DNA of 64,000 bases from Cavia porcellus (lineage: Eukaryota > Chordata > Mammalia > Rodentia > Caviidae). Shown here piece after piece: positions 13,271 through 25,120 of this stretch. The stretch is taken from contig NW_026947503.1 of the NCBI RefSeq assembly GCF_034190915.1, positions 18,508,532 through 18,572,531 of the forward strand, given 5' to 3'. The first letter of the stretch is position 1; each line of letters opens with the position of its first letter. A model generated the notes under the pieces. The model saw nothing but the letters and a program-made list of their open reading frames with translations, was not told where the DNA came from and made no database searches. The position numbers and the translations under genes were made by a program.

Positions 13271-13856
13271 CAGACTTATACTGTCTTTTATTGTAATTTT
13301 GAACTTAACATACTGAAGAGTTACAAAACTAATGCACATGCTTTTGCCAGGTTCTTTTTATGGCAACGAGTGAAAAATGATGAAAACTGATGAAAAAGTG
13401 ATAAAAATTGAGAAATGAATCATGATACAATACTGGTGTAACTATTGCAAAGTTTATCCCACTTCTTCAGAATTTCTTTGTAATATTCATTTTACATTTT
13501 CTAGTGTGTAATCCTGCATATCCTTTATTTTAATATTTTCTTAATCTCTTCCTTCTTATAAGAATACCTCAGTGTTTCTTCACCTCAAAACTTTTGAGAT
13601 GCCCCAGTTGACTATTTTCTACATTATTGATCTGATATTTCATTATATTAGATATTCACTTTGGAGAAAAATATAATAGAATTGACATTATATCCTCAAT
13701 GCATCATATCAGGTGTTTTATATGTTAACATGCATTAATGTTAAAGTGGGAATTTTTACTTAATTGAGATGCTGCCTACCAGAATATTCCACTGTGAAAT
13801 CACTATTTCTACCTTTGGGACTAGTGAATACAGTGCTTATCAAGAGATATATTGAT

Positions 13857-13875
13857 TGTGTGTGTGTGTGTGTGT
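13857..13875 (+). repeat. (TG)n microsatellite
   Basis: A short TG run adjoins the 3' end of a reverse-oriented B1-type SINE. Confidence 0.85.
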
Positions 13876-14023
13876 TTGAGATAGAGTTAGACAGAGTTTC
13901 ACTATGCAGTTCAGGCTGAACTTGAGCTCACTGTGAAGCCCAGGCTTGTCTAAAACACGATGATTCTCATTCCTCAGCCTTCCAAGGGCTGGCGTTCTAG
14001 TTGTGCACTACTATGCCTGGCTA
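13876..14023 (-). mobile_element. B1-type (7SL-derived) SINE
   Basis: The plus strand reads GAGATAGAGTTAGACAGAGT, then 'TTCAGGCTGAACTTGAGCTC', 'CTTCCAAGGGCTGGCGTTC' and 'TATGCCTGGC'. This is the reverse complement layout of a B1/Alu-like monomer. It is diverged. Confidence 0.75.
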
Positions 14024-14055
14024 CTGAGGTTATTTTGGTCAAGAATTGTATTATA

Positions 14056-14146
14056 GGGCTGGGGATTTAGCTCAGCGGTATAAGCGCCTGCTTGGCAAGC
14101 ACGAGGTCATGAGTTCAATCCCCGGTACCACAAAAAAAAAAAAAAA
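14056..14146 (+). mobile_element. ID SINE with perfect 12-bp target duplication
   Basis: An intact ID core with A and B boxes and a poly(A) tail is flanked by AATTGTATTATA at 14044-14055 and again at 14147-14158. The perfect duplication and uniform A tail suggest a relatively young insertion. Confidence 0.95.
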
Positions 14147-14159
14147 AATTGTATTATAA

Positions 14160-15120
14160 ACAATTGAAGAACAAGCTTTTTAATGAATAGCTTTAGAAGA
14201 AGATAGGAATCATACACCCCTGTATTCTCTATTCCTTGTCTGCCTTCTAAAATTTAGTGTGTTCTAATAAATATATAGACATTCTGTCTGTAACACTGGA
14301 GAAAATCTCTCTTTTCTTGTCAACTTGAACAGTACAAATGTTTAATGATAGGATTTGCCAATAGTCTAGCTAGATTAGGTATAGATTGATTGTTATGTGG
14401 AATCAGCACTGTTTTAGGTGCTATGCACTTCTAAATTGGTATAAGGTACCTGGGACTACCGAACCTTTAAACTTCTGTTCATTAAGGGGGATAAACATCT
14501 GCATTATTTTACTAACCAAGTGCTCATAAACCTTCATTTCATCAAAAACGTATTTCTTAATTCTTTATGCCACTGGAAACTTTCTGGAAAGTTTTAGATA
14601 AAACAATGTGAAAGTGTTTGTGCTGCCTATATAATTTGTCAAATGCTAAATAATCACACTTGGGGCATGGATTTCCTTCCGGAGCAGAGCATTTGAACTT
14701 CTAACTAACTTCCTTTAGGATTTGAAATACAAATATCCTTTACAGTCCGTATTTATGTGGAAAAATATTTAAGTATGTCACAAATAATACAGTGAGCTCA
14801 CACGGGATTCAGACTCTGTCACTAGCGTTTGGTCCACAGCTTACACTCTTTTACTTTTCTATTTGAGATCTAAGATATATCACTTTTCTAAGGACATCAA
14901 CACCCAAGTTTCTTAGACGATCAATTTAATTTGAATAAGCATACAAAAATGTTGAATTTCTTAAGGAAGTAACTTTTTATCCCTCTTAGCCAAAGCTTAA
15001 GCATAGATAAATGTGAAATAAAGCACTTGTCTTATCGGCAGCTTTTTATTCCTCAATTTTCACTCATCATTGCTGTTTTTGACAGTTCCCACAGTTCTTA
15101 GCTAATCTTCTCCTGGATTG
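14160..15120. other. Unannotated AT-rich intergenic sequence
   Basis: No gene or confident repeat was recognised. Confidence 0.5.
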
Positions 15121-15540
15121 GTAACGAAAGCTGTCAGTTCATCCCTAGTGATGTCATTTAATGCCGCCTGCTCTGTCCCTCCCTGCGGCTATTCCCGCCT
15201 GGCGCTGTGAGTGGCCTGCAGTTAAGCTCTGCTGGCTCACACCCCTGAGCGTCCCCACAGCAAGGCCGGCCAGTGTCCGCACTCTGCTCAGGACCACCTA
15301 TTCCACAGAGAAAAAGACGTTGTCTAGAAGGTCAGCCTACGCCCCTCTTCTTTGGCATTTTGCTTTATCAAACATCCTCTTCTCTTTCCTTTCCCTCACT
15401 CTTACCAGCAGTTGAGTCCCGCTTTGTGCCAGGGTTTCTTTCACTCAGCACCTGACTCTGTTACTGTCTCTGTCCTCATAAATAATTATTTTCTGTCAGG
15501 TGCTTCCTCCCTGCAACCATTCTTTTCTTTACTTTCTTTT
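15121..15540. other. Locally GC-richer segment of unknown nature
   Basis: Around 15160-15300 the sequence is clearly richer in G+C and CpG than its surroundings (for example GCGGCTATTCCCGCCTGGCG). Overlapping frames of 60-105 codons run through it, but none has a recognisable domain, and the longest runs into the neighbouring CT repeat. It could be an unrecognised LTR or an old unique element. I cannot assign it. Confidence 0.4.
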
Positions 15541-15541
15541 G

Positions 15542-15543
<2 letters not shown>

Positions 15544-15604
<61 letters not shown>
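15544..15604 (+). repeat. (CT)n dinucleotide repeat
   Basis: A CT run of about 60 bases with one TTTC interruption. The Ser/Leu repeat in the frame reading through it is an artefact. Confidence 0.95.
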
Positions 15605-15609
15605 ATATC

Positions 15610-17600
15610 ACCTATTTTGAAGCCCTCACCTTTTCTCTAATAATTCTTTTTTGCACCAACTCCTTTTAATATGGCTCTTCCTTTGCAATAAATTATACCA
15701 CTTCTGCCCTACAGATGCACTTATCCCGACCAAGAATCCAGAGAACAAGAGTCTTTATTGTTACTCAGTGTTTGTGAGCTCTGTAGGGAAAAGTAGCCAT
15801 GTGTGTAGCACCTGAGAACACTTAATCGGCTTACTTGGGTTCAGAATTGAAAATACTCGTTTCCATTATTTTTCCCTCAAAACTTCTTGTTTCCGTCTTT
15901 GCACCATATCTTTCCTGACAAGGCCCAAGAAAGAAGTTTTAAAACACATTGTAATAATGAATGAGTAAATATCCCCGAGAGAGGCCTGAACGTCTCCCAA
16001 ACAGCCAGACGGGCTATTATTTTCATGGCTGTCACCATGCTGTCACGTAACTTTGAAAACTTAGCTCTGCCTTAAGCTCAGATAGTGCAAGTGAGAGTTT
16101 AAAAGAAGAAAACAACAAAAGACAAAAATGGCCATTATTTAGTAATTATTGGAAGGAATTACTAGATCAGTACCAAATAATAAACTAATGACAGGAATAT
16201 GGCATAGACCGTTTGAAAGAAGATATAATTTCTTATGTTTTTATACCCCCAAGTCCCACAACTACTATAAATTAAATGAAAAACAATCGTGTAGCAATAA
16301 GTTCTTTCTATTTGGTTAGTTAAGTTATGAAAATAAAGTATGGCATGTTAAATTGAAATTGTGTTTCTAGGAAAAAATCATGCTGTAACTAGTACTGATT
16401 ATCTAAAACAACTCATTCCAAACACAGAATACTTCATACTGTATATATTACCTGTATGCACATGCAATCTTATATCTATATCTATATACGTTTTCTTTGC
16501 CAAGAGTCCTTTACCTTAAGGCTGAATGGAGATATGCAAACATGTGTTACAAATTAGTTAGTACATGTTCTTGGGGTGATCTAAACTGCTGCTTATATAT
16601 AGATGATTAAGCATAAATATACTATAGAATTATTGCTGTATCCATGTTTTAAAATAAAAACTTTCAGTACTTTTTCATCTAAAATATTGTAATTGAAAAA
16701 CATGATCTGACATCCCTGTTGTCTTGCTGTTCCAGTGCTGATCTTCACAGTACGCTTCCGTAATTTGCCCTCTTGTCCGTATGCCGATCTCAGCCCTAAT
16801 CTAATCTCCCCACTTCCTTCCTCTCATTCAGGGTTGGGTTAGGGTTGTAATAGCTTAATTATTGGCAGGATTCTTTGTTCTCTTTACCTGTAAATACTCC
16901 AAGTGGACATTAGAAACAGTCTTCCTAGAGCTTTACGGAATGCTGGATTTAGACTGTTCAACCTCAACTACTGTCTGTCACCCACAGGTATTGCCGAATT
17001 GAGAACTTTTTCTACCCATTGGCATTTTTCTATCATTTTATAAGTAAGAAAATTTTCCAAGTTGAGGCTGCACAATTTCCCAATTGATATTTTGTGATTT
17101 TTAAATCTTATGCTCTATTTTCTGATACAAGTAATTCTCTAGAGTAATAAACTATTTGTGCTCTGATGATTTCTATATAGTTTGTAGTATATCAGTTATA
17201 CAATTCTTACAGCTTTTAGTGCTTTAAGATTATTTTAAGAACTACAAGTTATGTATTGAATATGTGTTTTTTTTTTTTCTCATAAAAGTGAACCATGACT
17301 AGGTCTCTACAGTTGAGAACAATTTGGTTCAAGTAAAGTTCCTATTGTTTGTGCTATACTGCTGTTAGTAACACAGCAAAGCTTCAGCCATCAGAGATCA
17401 TACAGTGCCTGCCCATAACCAAGGGTCCGGAATGGTGGCTGTTTTGGTAAGTATTTAGTACAAACATACACACACCTCAGAAAGACCTATGTATTGTACA
17501 TGTAATGGATGAGAAAACTGAGTTCACACAAATTAATCTAACTCAATAATAATTGACAGAATTAAAATTAGAATTCAATCATGCTAAACCCTATGGCATT
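15610..17600. other. Unannotated intergenic sequence
   Basis: No coding region was recognised. A short ATATCTATATCTATATACG run lies at about 16470. A segment near 17500-17530 ('GATGAGAAAACTGAG') weakly resembles an ancient MIR/L2 fragment, but too little remains to call it. Confidence 0.45.
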
Positions 17601-17621
17601 TTTGTTTGCTTTTTTTATTTT

Positions 17622-17716
17622 CTTCCCTTCCCTTCCCTTTCCTTCCCTTTCCTTCCCTTCCCTTCCCTTCCCTTCCCTTCCCTTCCCTTCCCTTCCCTTC
17701 CATTCCCTTCCCTTTT
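17622..17716 (+). repeat. (TTCCC)n pentanucleotide repeat
   Basis: About 19 tandem TTCCC units form a 95-bp homopyrimidine tract with a few TTTCC variants. Three overlapping Pro/Phe or Gly/Arg/Lys repeat frames are artefacts of it. Confidence 0.95.
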
Positions 17717-17981
17717 CTTTTTTGTTTTATTATATCTTATTTTCTTTACATAGTGACTTAGTGCCACAAGTAACAACCACAGCAAAAGTTTAGAATAAAT
17801 GCAGATAAAAAGTAAAAACTCTAGTCTCAAAATACCTAGATAGTATTTGAAAACTAGAATATTTTTTTTCTAAAAAGCTTGAACCACCTGTGTTTTCAAT
17901 CATAGTCAGGTTTAATGAGCTTAAACTGGCTTTGAGGTGAGGAACTTACAGAGTTTCAACCAGAAAGAAAAGCATAATCAG

Positions 17982-18145
17982 TAAGGCATGGTGACATACT
18001 GCTGTGGTCTCAGAATTTGATAGGCTAAGGCATGAGGGCCTGAGATATATAGAGAAGCCAAAGTCAGCCTGAGTTACACATACATAATAAGACCCTGTCT
18101 GTTCGAATGAAAGAAACAAAGAAAGAAAGAAAGAAAGAAAGAATC
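17982..18145 (+). mobile_element. B1-type SINE with (GAAA)n tail
   Basis: 'GGCATGGTGACATACTGCTG', then 'GCCTGAGTTACACATACATA' and 'AAGACCCTGTCTG', ending in a GAAA-repeat tail, follow the 7SL/B1 layout from 5' to 3'. Confidence 0.7.
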
Positions 18146-18179
18146 AAACACCCCCCCAAAAAAAGAGGTAAAATACAAA

Positions 18180-19095
18180 TGGTAAATAAATATATGAACA
18201 AATGTTCAACATCCCTGATCATTGGAGAAATGCAAATTAAAACAAAACTGAGATACTACCTCATTCCTGAAACAATTGCTGTTATCAAGAAATCAAACAA
18301 TAACAAATTCTGGCAAGGCTGTGGAGAAAAAGGAATCCTTCCACACTGTTGGTGGGAGTATATACTGATGCAACCACTGTGTAAATCAGTCTGTAGATAA
18401 ATCAAAAAACTAAGACTAGATGCCCCATTTGATCCAACTATTCCACTTCTTGATGTCTTCCCAAATGGTTTCTATGCCACAGAAAGATATGCAAGCCCAT
18501 TTTTATAGTGTCATGCTTTGTAATTGCTACATTTTGAAAACAGCTCAAATACCCATCATTCAATGAATAGATAAAGAAGATGAGGTGGTTTTTTTTATAC
18601 AATGGAGTACTACTCAGCCATGAAGAATAAACTTGAAACTTTTCTAGGTAAATGGGTACAAGTGAAATAATTCAGATACACACGTGTAAATATCATATTG
18701 TTTCTGTGGTGTGAGAAACAGAAAGTGTAAATAAGGACAAAAATGTATAAAAGAGGATTAGGATGCAGCTTAGCAGTACAGCATCTGCCTTTCAGGCACA
18801 GGCTTGTGAGTTTGATTCTCAGTACCAAATATATATATGTATATGGTAAAATTAAAAAATATTCAATTGGTAAGGGGAAATAGGGAGGAGGGAAAGGAAA
18901 TGAAAGAATGCAAAATTTGAAAAGATAAGAAACAAAGGTAGATGGAAAGAAAGCTTTTGTAAATAACATGGGAAAGAGAGCTTCAGGGGGAGGAGAATGG
19001 GAAAAAGAAGAATCAAGATGCATTATGGACAAGTACAAATTCCTTATGCCAAATGTGCTCATTATGTATATATAAAATGTACCAATAGACTTAAA
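18180..19095 (+). mobile_element. L1 (LINE-1) 3'-end fragment
   Basis: Landmarks in order are 'CATTGGAGAAATGCAAATTA', 'AACTGAGATACTACCTCATT', 'GGCAAGGCTGTGGAGAAA', 'ACACTGTTGGTGGGAGTATA' and 'CAATGGAGTACTACTCAGCC'. This is the order found at the end of L1 ORF2 and in the 3' untranslated region. The purine-rich tract at 18870-18990 fits an L1 3' UTR. No long reverse-transcriptase frame remains. The 150-codon frame on the opposite strand (18610-19062) is a chance reading of the purine-rich region. Confidence 0.8.
18753..18827 (+). mobile_element. Diverged ID-like SINE inside L1 3' end
   Basis: 'GATGCAGCTTAGCAGTACAG' through 'GTGAGTTTGATTCTCAGTACC' matches the ID core with many changes. It is followed by an AT-rich tail. 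Confidence 0.6.
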
Positions 19096-19289
19096 TAGTT
19101 TTTAAAAATGAGGTGATGTACATGCAGTTATAGAAATAATCTATACTCAATTTGATGTCAGTCACAGGCTTAGCAAAATTTTTGGAAATTGTTGTAATCA
19201 GGGATTACAAAGAAAACAATTACATATGGAACACATAATTTATAATATTATTTATAGTGGTCACTCAAGGAGTCAAATACAAAGAAAGT

Positions 19290-20100
19290 GAAGGAAATTT
19301 GTTCACACCTTGTAGAACTGAATCCCACGACAATAACTTCAGCTAACAACATAGAGCCCACAAAAATAAGACTCACTTCCCATGAATCCAACTGGAGTTC
19401 TAGAGCCCACAACAATGACTCATGCAAGTCTCTTTCATGGAAAGGCCCAAAGTTCAGCAGTAGAAGCTAGAAAAATCTGTGCCACAGAATGAAGGATCTT
19501 TCCATGAGGTTGAAGGTTCTGCAACGGAGCCAGAGTGACATTCATATAAGAATCAGGGTTTCCCTGAAAAGTACCACAGCCATCCTCAGTGACAGCAAAG
19601 TCCCAAGCACCTCCAACAATGAGAAGAGTCAAGTTCACATAAGCAAGCCAGTGTGACAATCTGGGAGATTGGACAGTCCATCTTCCCCTTCGGAGCTAGG
19701 AAGCAATGTTCAAAACAAGAACCAGAACTTCGCTAAGGTGAACCACAGCCATTTTCAGCAACAATGTCCTGAGCTCCTCTGACTATGAGAACAGCCAAGT
19801 TCATATAAGAGAAAAAACTCAACAAGCTCCTCCAGGAAAGTCAACAGCAACAAGAGAACTAACCACATTGACCACCACCACTCAGGAGAATCCACAACAC
19901 TTCTTTGTCCATTCCAGGTGTCCTTTTTATGCTGGAACACTCCTCATATGGGCCATCCAGGCTCAGTACCATGCTGATTCAGTTCAGGTTGTCTTATAAG
20001 TTGATCACCAGTTTTCAATCTACAGCAGAAATTTACCATCATTCCACAATGCCCAGTGAGCTTTCATTGAGATGCTAACCCCAGTGTTAGATCTTCAAAT
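19290..20100. repeat. Unassigned degenerate repeat region (possible LTR)
   Basis: Related segments recur here. 'ACCACAGCC' followed by a 'CAAGTTCACATAAG'-like end occurs at 19573-19645 and again, diverged, at 19742-19807, about 169 bases apart. 'AGCCCACAAAAATAAGACTC' and 'AGCCCACAACAATGACTCAT' recur near 19357 and 19406. The composition is A/C-rich. Frames up to 74 codons lack any family signature. An old LTR with internal duplications is possible, but I do not recognise the family. Confidence 0.4.
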
Positions 20101-20429
20101 TCCAACTTTTCATAATTCATTAAACTTCTACTAGTTTAAGACATGGGCTAGGTGTAATATATATGTAAATTTATATTTATTTTATTAATGTGTTATTAAT
20201 ATTCACTAAAAATACTTTTCAAGATAAACAATGTATATAAGGCAAACAGAGAAGTGTACTCAATACAGCATGCTGTATGATAGTTTAGCATTATTTATTT
20301 TAGCATTCCAATTTAGGTATATTATTATAAATCATTGCATTAGCAGGGACATCTAAGCATCTGGCTATGTATGAGATACTTATTTCTTATCATCATCAGG
20401 TAAAATTATCAAAATATCACAAATAACTT

Positions 20430-20720
20430 GTAATAGTTAAATCTTGGAAACAGCGCAAATATCTACCAACGGTGAATAGACAAAGATGTGGGTTTTTTTT
20501 TTATATAACAGCATAGCAGTCATCCCTAAGGATGGATAAACTTAAGACTTTTCTCAGTAATGATAGAATATTCAGAAGTCATATTTACATGAGGGACATC
20601 AGTCTTGCCACATAATCATGCGCTGTTCATCCTTTTGGTCCTTCAGTGGAATGCTGAGTGCAGCATAATGAGCAGAATGTACAGTTGTTCAGCGAATAGA
20701 AGGTCGAGTGGGATAGAAAA
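20430..20720 (+). mobile_element. Probable L1 3'-end fragment
   Basis: 'CTTGGAAACAGCGCAAATAT', 'GGTGAATAGACAAAGATGTG' and 'GATGGATAAACTTAAGACTT' follow the order of the L1 3'-end fragment at 18.5-18.66 kb, but are more diverged. Confidence 0.5.
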
Positions 20721-20925
20721 CATATTATACATTTATAAAATGTTATGAGTTCTAAATTAGGTCTTGAAGAGCCTACAATATAGTTAAAAATAAAGAACAG
20801 GTTCTCATCTGTGCGAAAGAGAGGGAGAGACCCATGATGAGACTGTGGCGTGCTCCTGGGCTGCTGGACACAGCAGCAGTGTAATGTAGTGGGACTAGAA
20901 CACTGCTTAGGAGAGTGTCAGAGTA

Positions 20926-21480
20926 GTGATTGGGGTTAGATACTCGCATATTCCCATAATACATGACAAAATTAAAAGATTTGGTTGCGGATTAATTCTG
21001 GGAAACCAAAGGTTTAATAGGAAAAATACAATTCTTATTACTGTTCGTGCAAAGGCAGTTGCCATGCAGCAGTCCCCCACTACAGGACTTTTAAGGGAAT
21101 TTGTTTTTGTGTCATTTGTCTGCAGCTACCCCCTCAGCTGTTTCACTGCCAGGAATCATCGTCACCCTTTCCCGTGGCTACCCCTCTTACTAACTCTGAT
21201 GGCAATACACGTGCACAGGCTTCAAAATAGGGTGCACGCAAAACAGCATAAAATTGAACACCCACAATGTGCACATTCCTGTTTGTTCCTCCAAGGGTGC
21301 CTCGTTCCCTGCCTCCATGACACAACAGCTGAATGTTGCTGCATTGCTTACAAAGCTAACTTTACGGAGTTTTCAACTAGACGTGCTAAGCATTTCATTA
21401 GATAAATTTTACTTCTGCCTTTTTCTGAGCACTAGAAATGTCATCGCCTTTGAAAAGGTCACACTGACTTTAAATTAGTT
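20926..21480 (+). other. GC-richer unassigned segment with a 159-codon open frame
   Basis: This block is richer in G+C than its flanks and contains several CpGs. A frame of 159 codons runs from 20926 to 21405. It has no signal peptide, repeat or motif I recognise, and overlapping frames of similar length exist on both strands, so I do not call a gene. It could be an old LTR or a unique element. Confidence 0.3.
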
Positions 21481-21489
21481 AAGAATTTT

Positions 21490-22630
21490 AAAAACATTCT
21501 CCAGAATGTCTTTTTAAAATTGAATTTGTCTCCTAAATTTGTGAAACAATTGTAAAAGGAATCTAAGTTGATAGGATGGGTTTTTCTTTCTATTTTTATC
21601 TTCAAGTGAAAAAAAATTGTTAATGCTGGAAATTTTCAGTGAATTTGAAAACTGTAAATTTTTAACTCTGAAATGTTCATTTATTAAGCCAGTAAGTTTA
21701 TATAAGTATAATTTTAAATTGATCACATACATAAGTAGTAAAACTATTTTTATTTGCAACAGAATGAAAAAATACTCATTATTAACAATTTGTCTAATCG
21801 ATTTCTTTCATGTAAAGGATTTTACTAAAATTTACTATGGCCTCTGTGGATACAATATTCCCTATAAACTTTTGTTTGTTCTTTTAATGCGTTTGTTTCT
21901 CTTCAAAAATGAATGTTCTGTATCATGAAAATAAAACATGCTTTTAAAAATTACTCAGTGATTCACATACAGCTTATCAACTTTCTTTTTCTTTATATAT
22001 TAAGGTGATTTCACATAAAATTCAATGATTAAATTTTTACATGTAACTTTCTTCTTTGTTAACATAGAAAATGAACACTTTTATCTAAACCTTAGAGTTG
22101 CTGTTCTATTCTTTGTTATAAAGGAGAAAAAGTTTCAGGAAGTCACATATGATTAAAATATAAACTAACCTTGCACATGTGAACTGTGCATTCTGAAAGC
22201 ATTCATTATTATACATAAACAATCACATTCTCATCTTATTGTCTCTGGTTTAAATGAAGGACTCCATTACCTTTTCATCATTTAAAGTTGAAATAAGAAT
22301 CTGACACAGTTTTGCTGGTAAGGTTCTGCTTACTTTTTCTCTTAGGGAATGTTCAAAACAATGCAATGTATTGAATGTGTTGCCTGAAACAAAAGCATTT
22401 CTTATAGAACATGGAGAGGAAGGAGAAGTTGTCTTCATATCCTGTCTTATTCTTTCCCATGAGGACTGTGCAACAGGATGAGGAGATGGGAAAATAGAGA
22501 GATGGTCCCTCACTTACTACTGTTCAACTCTAAGATTGTGAAAACTTGTTATACATTTGGTGGATACTCGCATTCACTTTTGAATTTTGCTATCATTTTT
22601 GGTTAATGATGTGGAGTTTGGTCTTCTGTA
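21490..22630. other. Unannotated AT-rich intergenic sequence
   Basis: Frames of 81-103 codons occur here, all AT-biased and Phe/Leu/Ile/Lys-rich as chance frames in AT-rich DNA would be. No family signature is present. Confidence 0.5.
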
Positions 22631-22640
22631 CCGAGGCTAA

Positions 22641-22680
22641 GTGTGTGAGTTAGCTTTCAGAAGTGTGTGAGTTAGCTTTC
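22641..22680 (+). repeat. 22-bp direct duplication
   Basis: GTGTGTGAGTTAGCTTTC occurs at 22641-22658 and again at 22663-22680, period 22. The second copy runs into a MaLR-type LTR. Confidence 0.9.
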
Positions 22681-23035
22681 TTTGGCTGGGATATATAACA
22701 CACAGCAAAGCCAATTTAACGGAGTGGAGACTAATTTGGATCCGAGATTCAGAGGTTTCAGTCTCTGGTCAGCAAGCTCCCTATTAAAATATGATGGCTG
22801 AAGAATGAGACAGGAGAGCTGCTCACTTTTTTCTAGCTGAGAAGAAGAGACAGGGAAAGAGCCCAAGAAAAGATACACTGTTCAAGGTCACAGTATCTGT
22901 GACCTAGCTCCTCAAACTAAGGTGGCCTCTAATAATACGTTCAGTTATAAAGGTATCTATGAGTTAACCCCCTGAGAAGGTCAGGACCCTCAGAATCCAT
23001 TTGTCTCTCTAGGCATCTTGAGGGAAAAAAAATAA
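22675..23035 (-). mobile_element. MaLR-type LTR (MT/ORR1-like)
   Basis: The order 'TTCTTTGGCTGGGATATATA', 'AGATTCAGAGGTTTCAGTC', 'GGTCAGCAAGCTCCC' and 'GAAGAAGAGACAGGGAAAG' matches the reverse-oriented MaLR LTRs elsewhere in the window. No internal region adjoins it. Confidence 0.65.
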
Positions 23036-24560
23036 AATTGACAATGAAGATTAATCATCACAGGCAGTGAGTGGCAGCTCCCAGTCAGCCATTCAATCAA
23101 CAGGCTGAGCAATTTATATTCTGAAGCCTACTCTGTTGCCAGCCTGTGCTGCTCTGTGCATTGAAAATATTGAGTGCATTTTCAACACTTGATATTGTCT
23201 TCTTTTCTATTCTTATTCATGTATTTATGTTTATTAGTGCATTTTTATAATGCATAGCTCCTCAAGGAGAGTTGGTGCATGTACATAACATCTAAATTCT
23301 TTTTTAAATTCTATTTCATTCCTGTCTTTTCCATCCACCCTTCTCTCCTCTGTCTCTTAGTCTCCATCTCATATCCAAATTATCTATTTAATTTTATCTG
23401 GCTACCTATCTTCGACTTTGTTCTTTATGTATCACAGTTTTCTCACATGAGAGAAACTATCCAATATTTATCCCCGTGTGTCTGATTTATTTCACTTAAT
23501 ATTCCGGTAACAAGGCACATTCATTTTATTACAAATGACTTAACATTTGGCTTTCCTTATGGCAGAGTAGTTCTCCATTGTGTAAAAGGGTGTATTTTTT
23601 CTATCTATTTATCTGTTGGTGGGCATAAAGGCTGCCTCCAAGATTGAACACTTTCAGGGTAGATAATTTCTTTCTCAGTGGATGTATTATTGCATTATAG
23701 GAACATTATTGATTTTTTGTGAGTTTTCCATGTATCCTACTACATTAATGAAGTGGTTACTAATTCTATCAAACTTTTGATGAAATTTTTGGGCCTTCTA
23801 TGCAGAGGACTGTGTCATTTGAAAATTGTAATAATTTAATTTCTTTCTTAAAATATCCCTTTTATTTCTTATAATGGCTAATGCTTCAAAAACTCGAACA
23901 GAAGTGGTGATAGGAGATGTCATTGCCGTTTTCTTGATTTTAGAGGAAAGGCTTTCAGCTTTTCTCATTTAATCTGATATTAAATGTTTTTGCTATGGAT
24001 GTATTTTACCAGATTGATATAAGGTCCCTCTCTACCTATTTTCTTCAAGAATTTTCAGAACAGATGCTGGACTTTGTCGATGTCTCTTTCTGTTTCAATA
24101 GAGATTATCAAGCCATTTTTCCTTGTTTCTATTAATATGATGTGTTATGTTTGTTATGATACTTACATAGGACCATTTTGGAATATTTCCTACTTAGCTA
24201 TAGTGTATGATCTTTTTTGTATTTATTGCATTCTCATTGGCAGTATCTCGTTGAGAATCTTTGAATCCATCTTCATGAAAATCTTTGGTATATAATTATC
24301 TTTTAGTTAAATTTTTACTGACTTGCAACCTGGGTACTGCTAGCTTTCTGCAATGATTTTGGAGGTGCTCCTTGTCTTTTGATTTCATTACGGAGTTTGA
24401 GGAATACTAGCTTTGGATCTTCTCTAACATTCTCTGCAGAATTGGACAAAAATTCATTGGCTTCTGGGCTTTTCTTAGTTGTTAGTTTTATTACTTTAAT
24501 CTTACTCTCTGATATTGGATTATTCAGAGTTTTTATTCTAAGTTCAGTTCATTGATTTAC

Positions 24561-24614
24561 ATGTGTCTATATGTATCTGTCCCTTTATATGTGTCTATAT
24601 GTATCTATCCCTTT
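24561..24614 (+). repeat. Two-copy 28-bp tandem duplication
   Basis: 'ATGTGTCTATATGTATCTGT' followed by CCCTTT recurs at once with a single G-to-A change. It lies within the antisense L1. Confidence 0.85.
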
Positions 24615-25044
24615 CTTCTGAATTTTCTATTTCATTGGAGTACAGGTTCTCAAAGTAGTTATTAATAATCAGAATTTTGGCAGAGATATGCTTTTGCCTG
24701 CTTTATTTTTAATTACACTGATTTGTATTTTTTCCATTACTTTTAGTAAGATTGTCTAGGGAGTCTGTCTAATTTTTAATTCTTTCAAAGAACCAGCTCT
24801 TCAATTTATTGATTTTTTGTATTTTTTATCTCAATTTCATTAATTTGTGCTTTGAAATTCATAATTTACCTTCTTGTACAAACTATGGATCTAGAGTATT
24901 CTTGTATACCAGAATACTGAGGTGCATCATTAAGTTATTCATTTGAACTAACTCAGCTTTTCTGATGTGGGCATTCATAACTATAAACGTCCCTCATAAG
25001 AAATGCTTCCATTTTGCACGGGTTTGTTCATTTCTATATTTATT

Positions 25045-25120
25045 TTGGTACTGAGGATCAAATTCACGACTACATGCTTGCAAGGCAGGTGTTTATGCCG
25101 CTGAGTTAAATCCCCAGCCC
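25045..25120 (-). mobile_element. ID SINE inserted in L1
   Basis: The reverse-oriented ID core (plus strand GGTACTGAGGATCAAATTC through 'GAGTTAAATCCCCAGCCCC') is flanked by a degraded duplication: 'AAATGCTTCCATT' upstream and 'AAAACTTCCATT' downstream. Confidence 0.8.

Noticed and set aside
14056..14146. tRNA gene
   Set aside because: ID SINEs keep A- and B-box sequences, but this copy has a poly(A) tail and a target-site duplication, which mark a retroposon rather than a functional tRNA.
15352..15669. 105-codon Ser/Leu-rich frame
   Set aside because: Much of it is the (CT)n dinucleotide tract.
18610..19062. 150-codon minus-strand frame
   Set aside because: It is antisense to the purine-rich 3' untranslated region of an L1 fragment and crosses an ID-like SINE. 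It looks like a chance frame.
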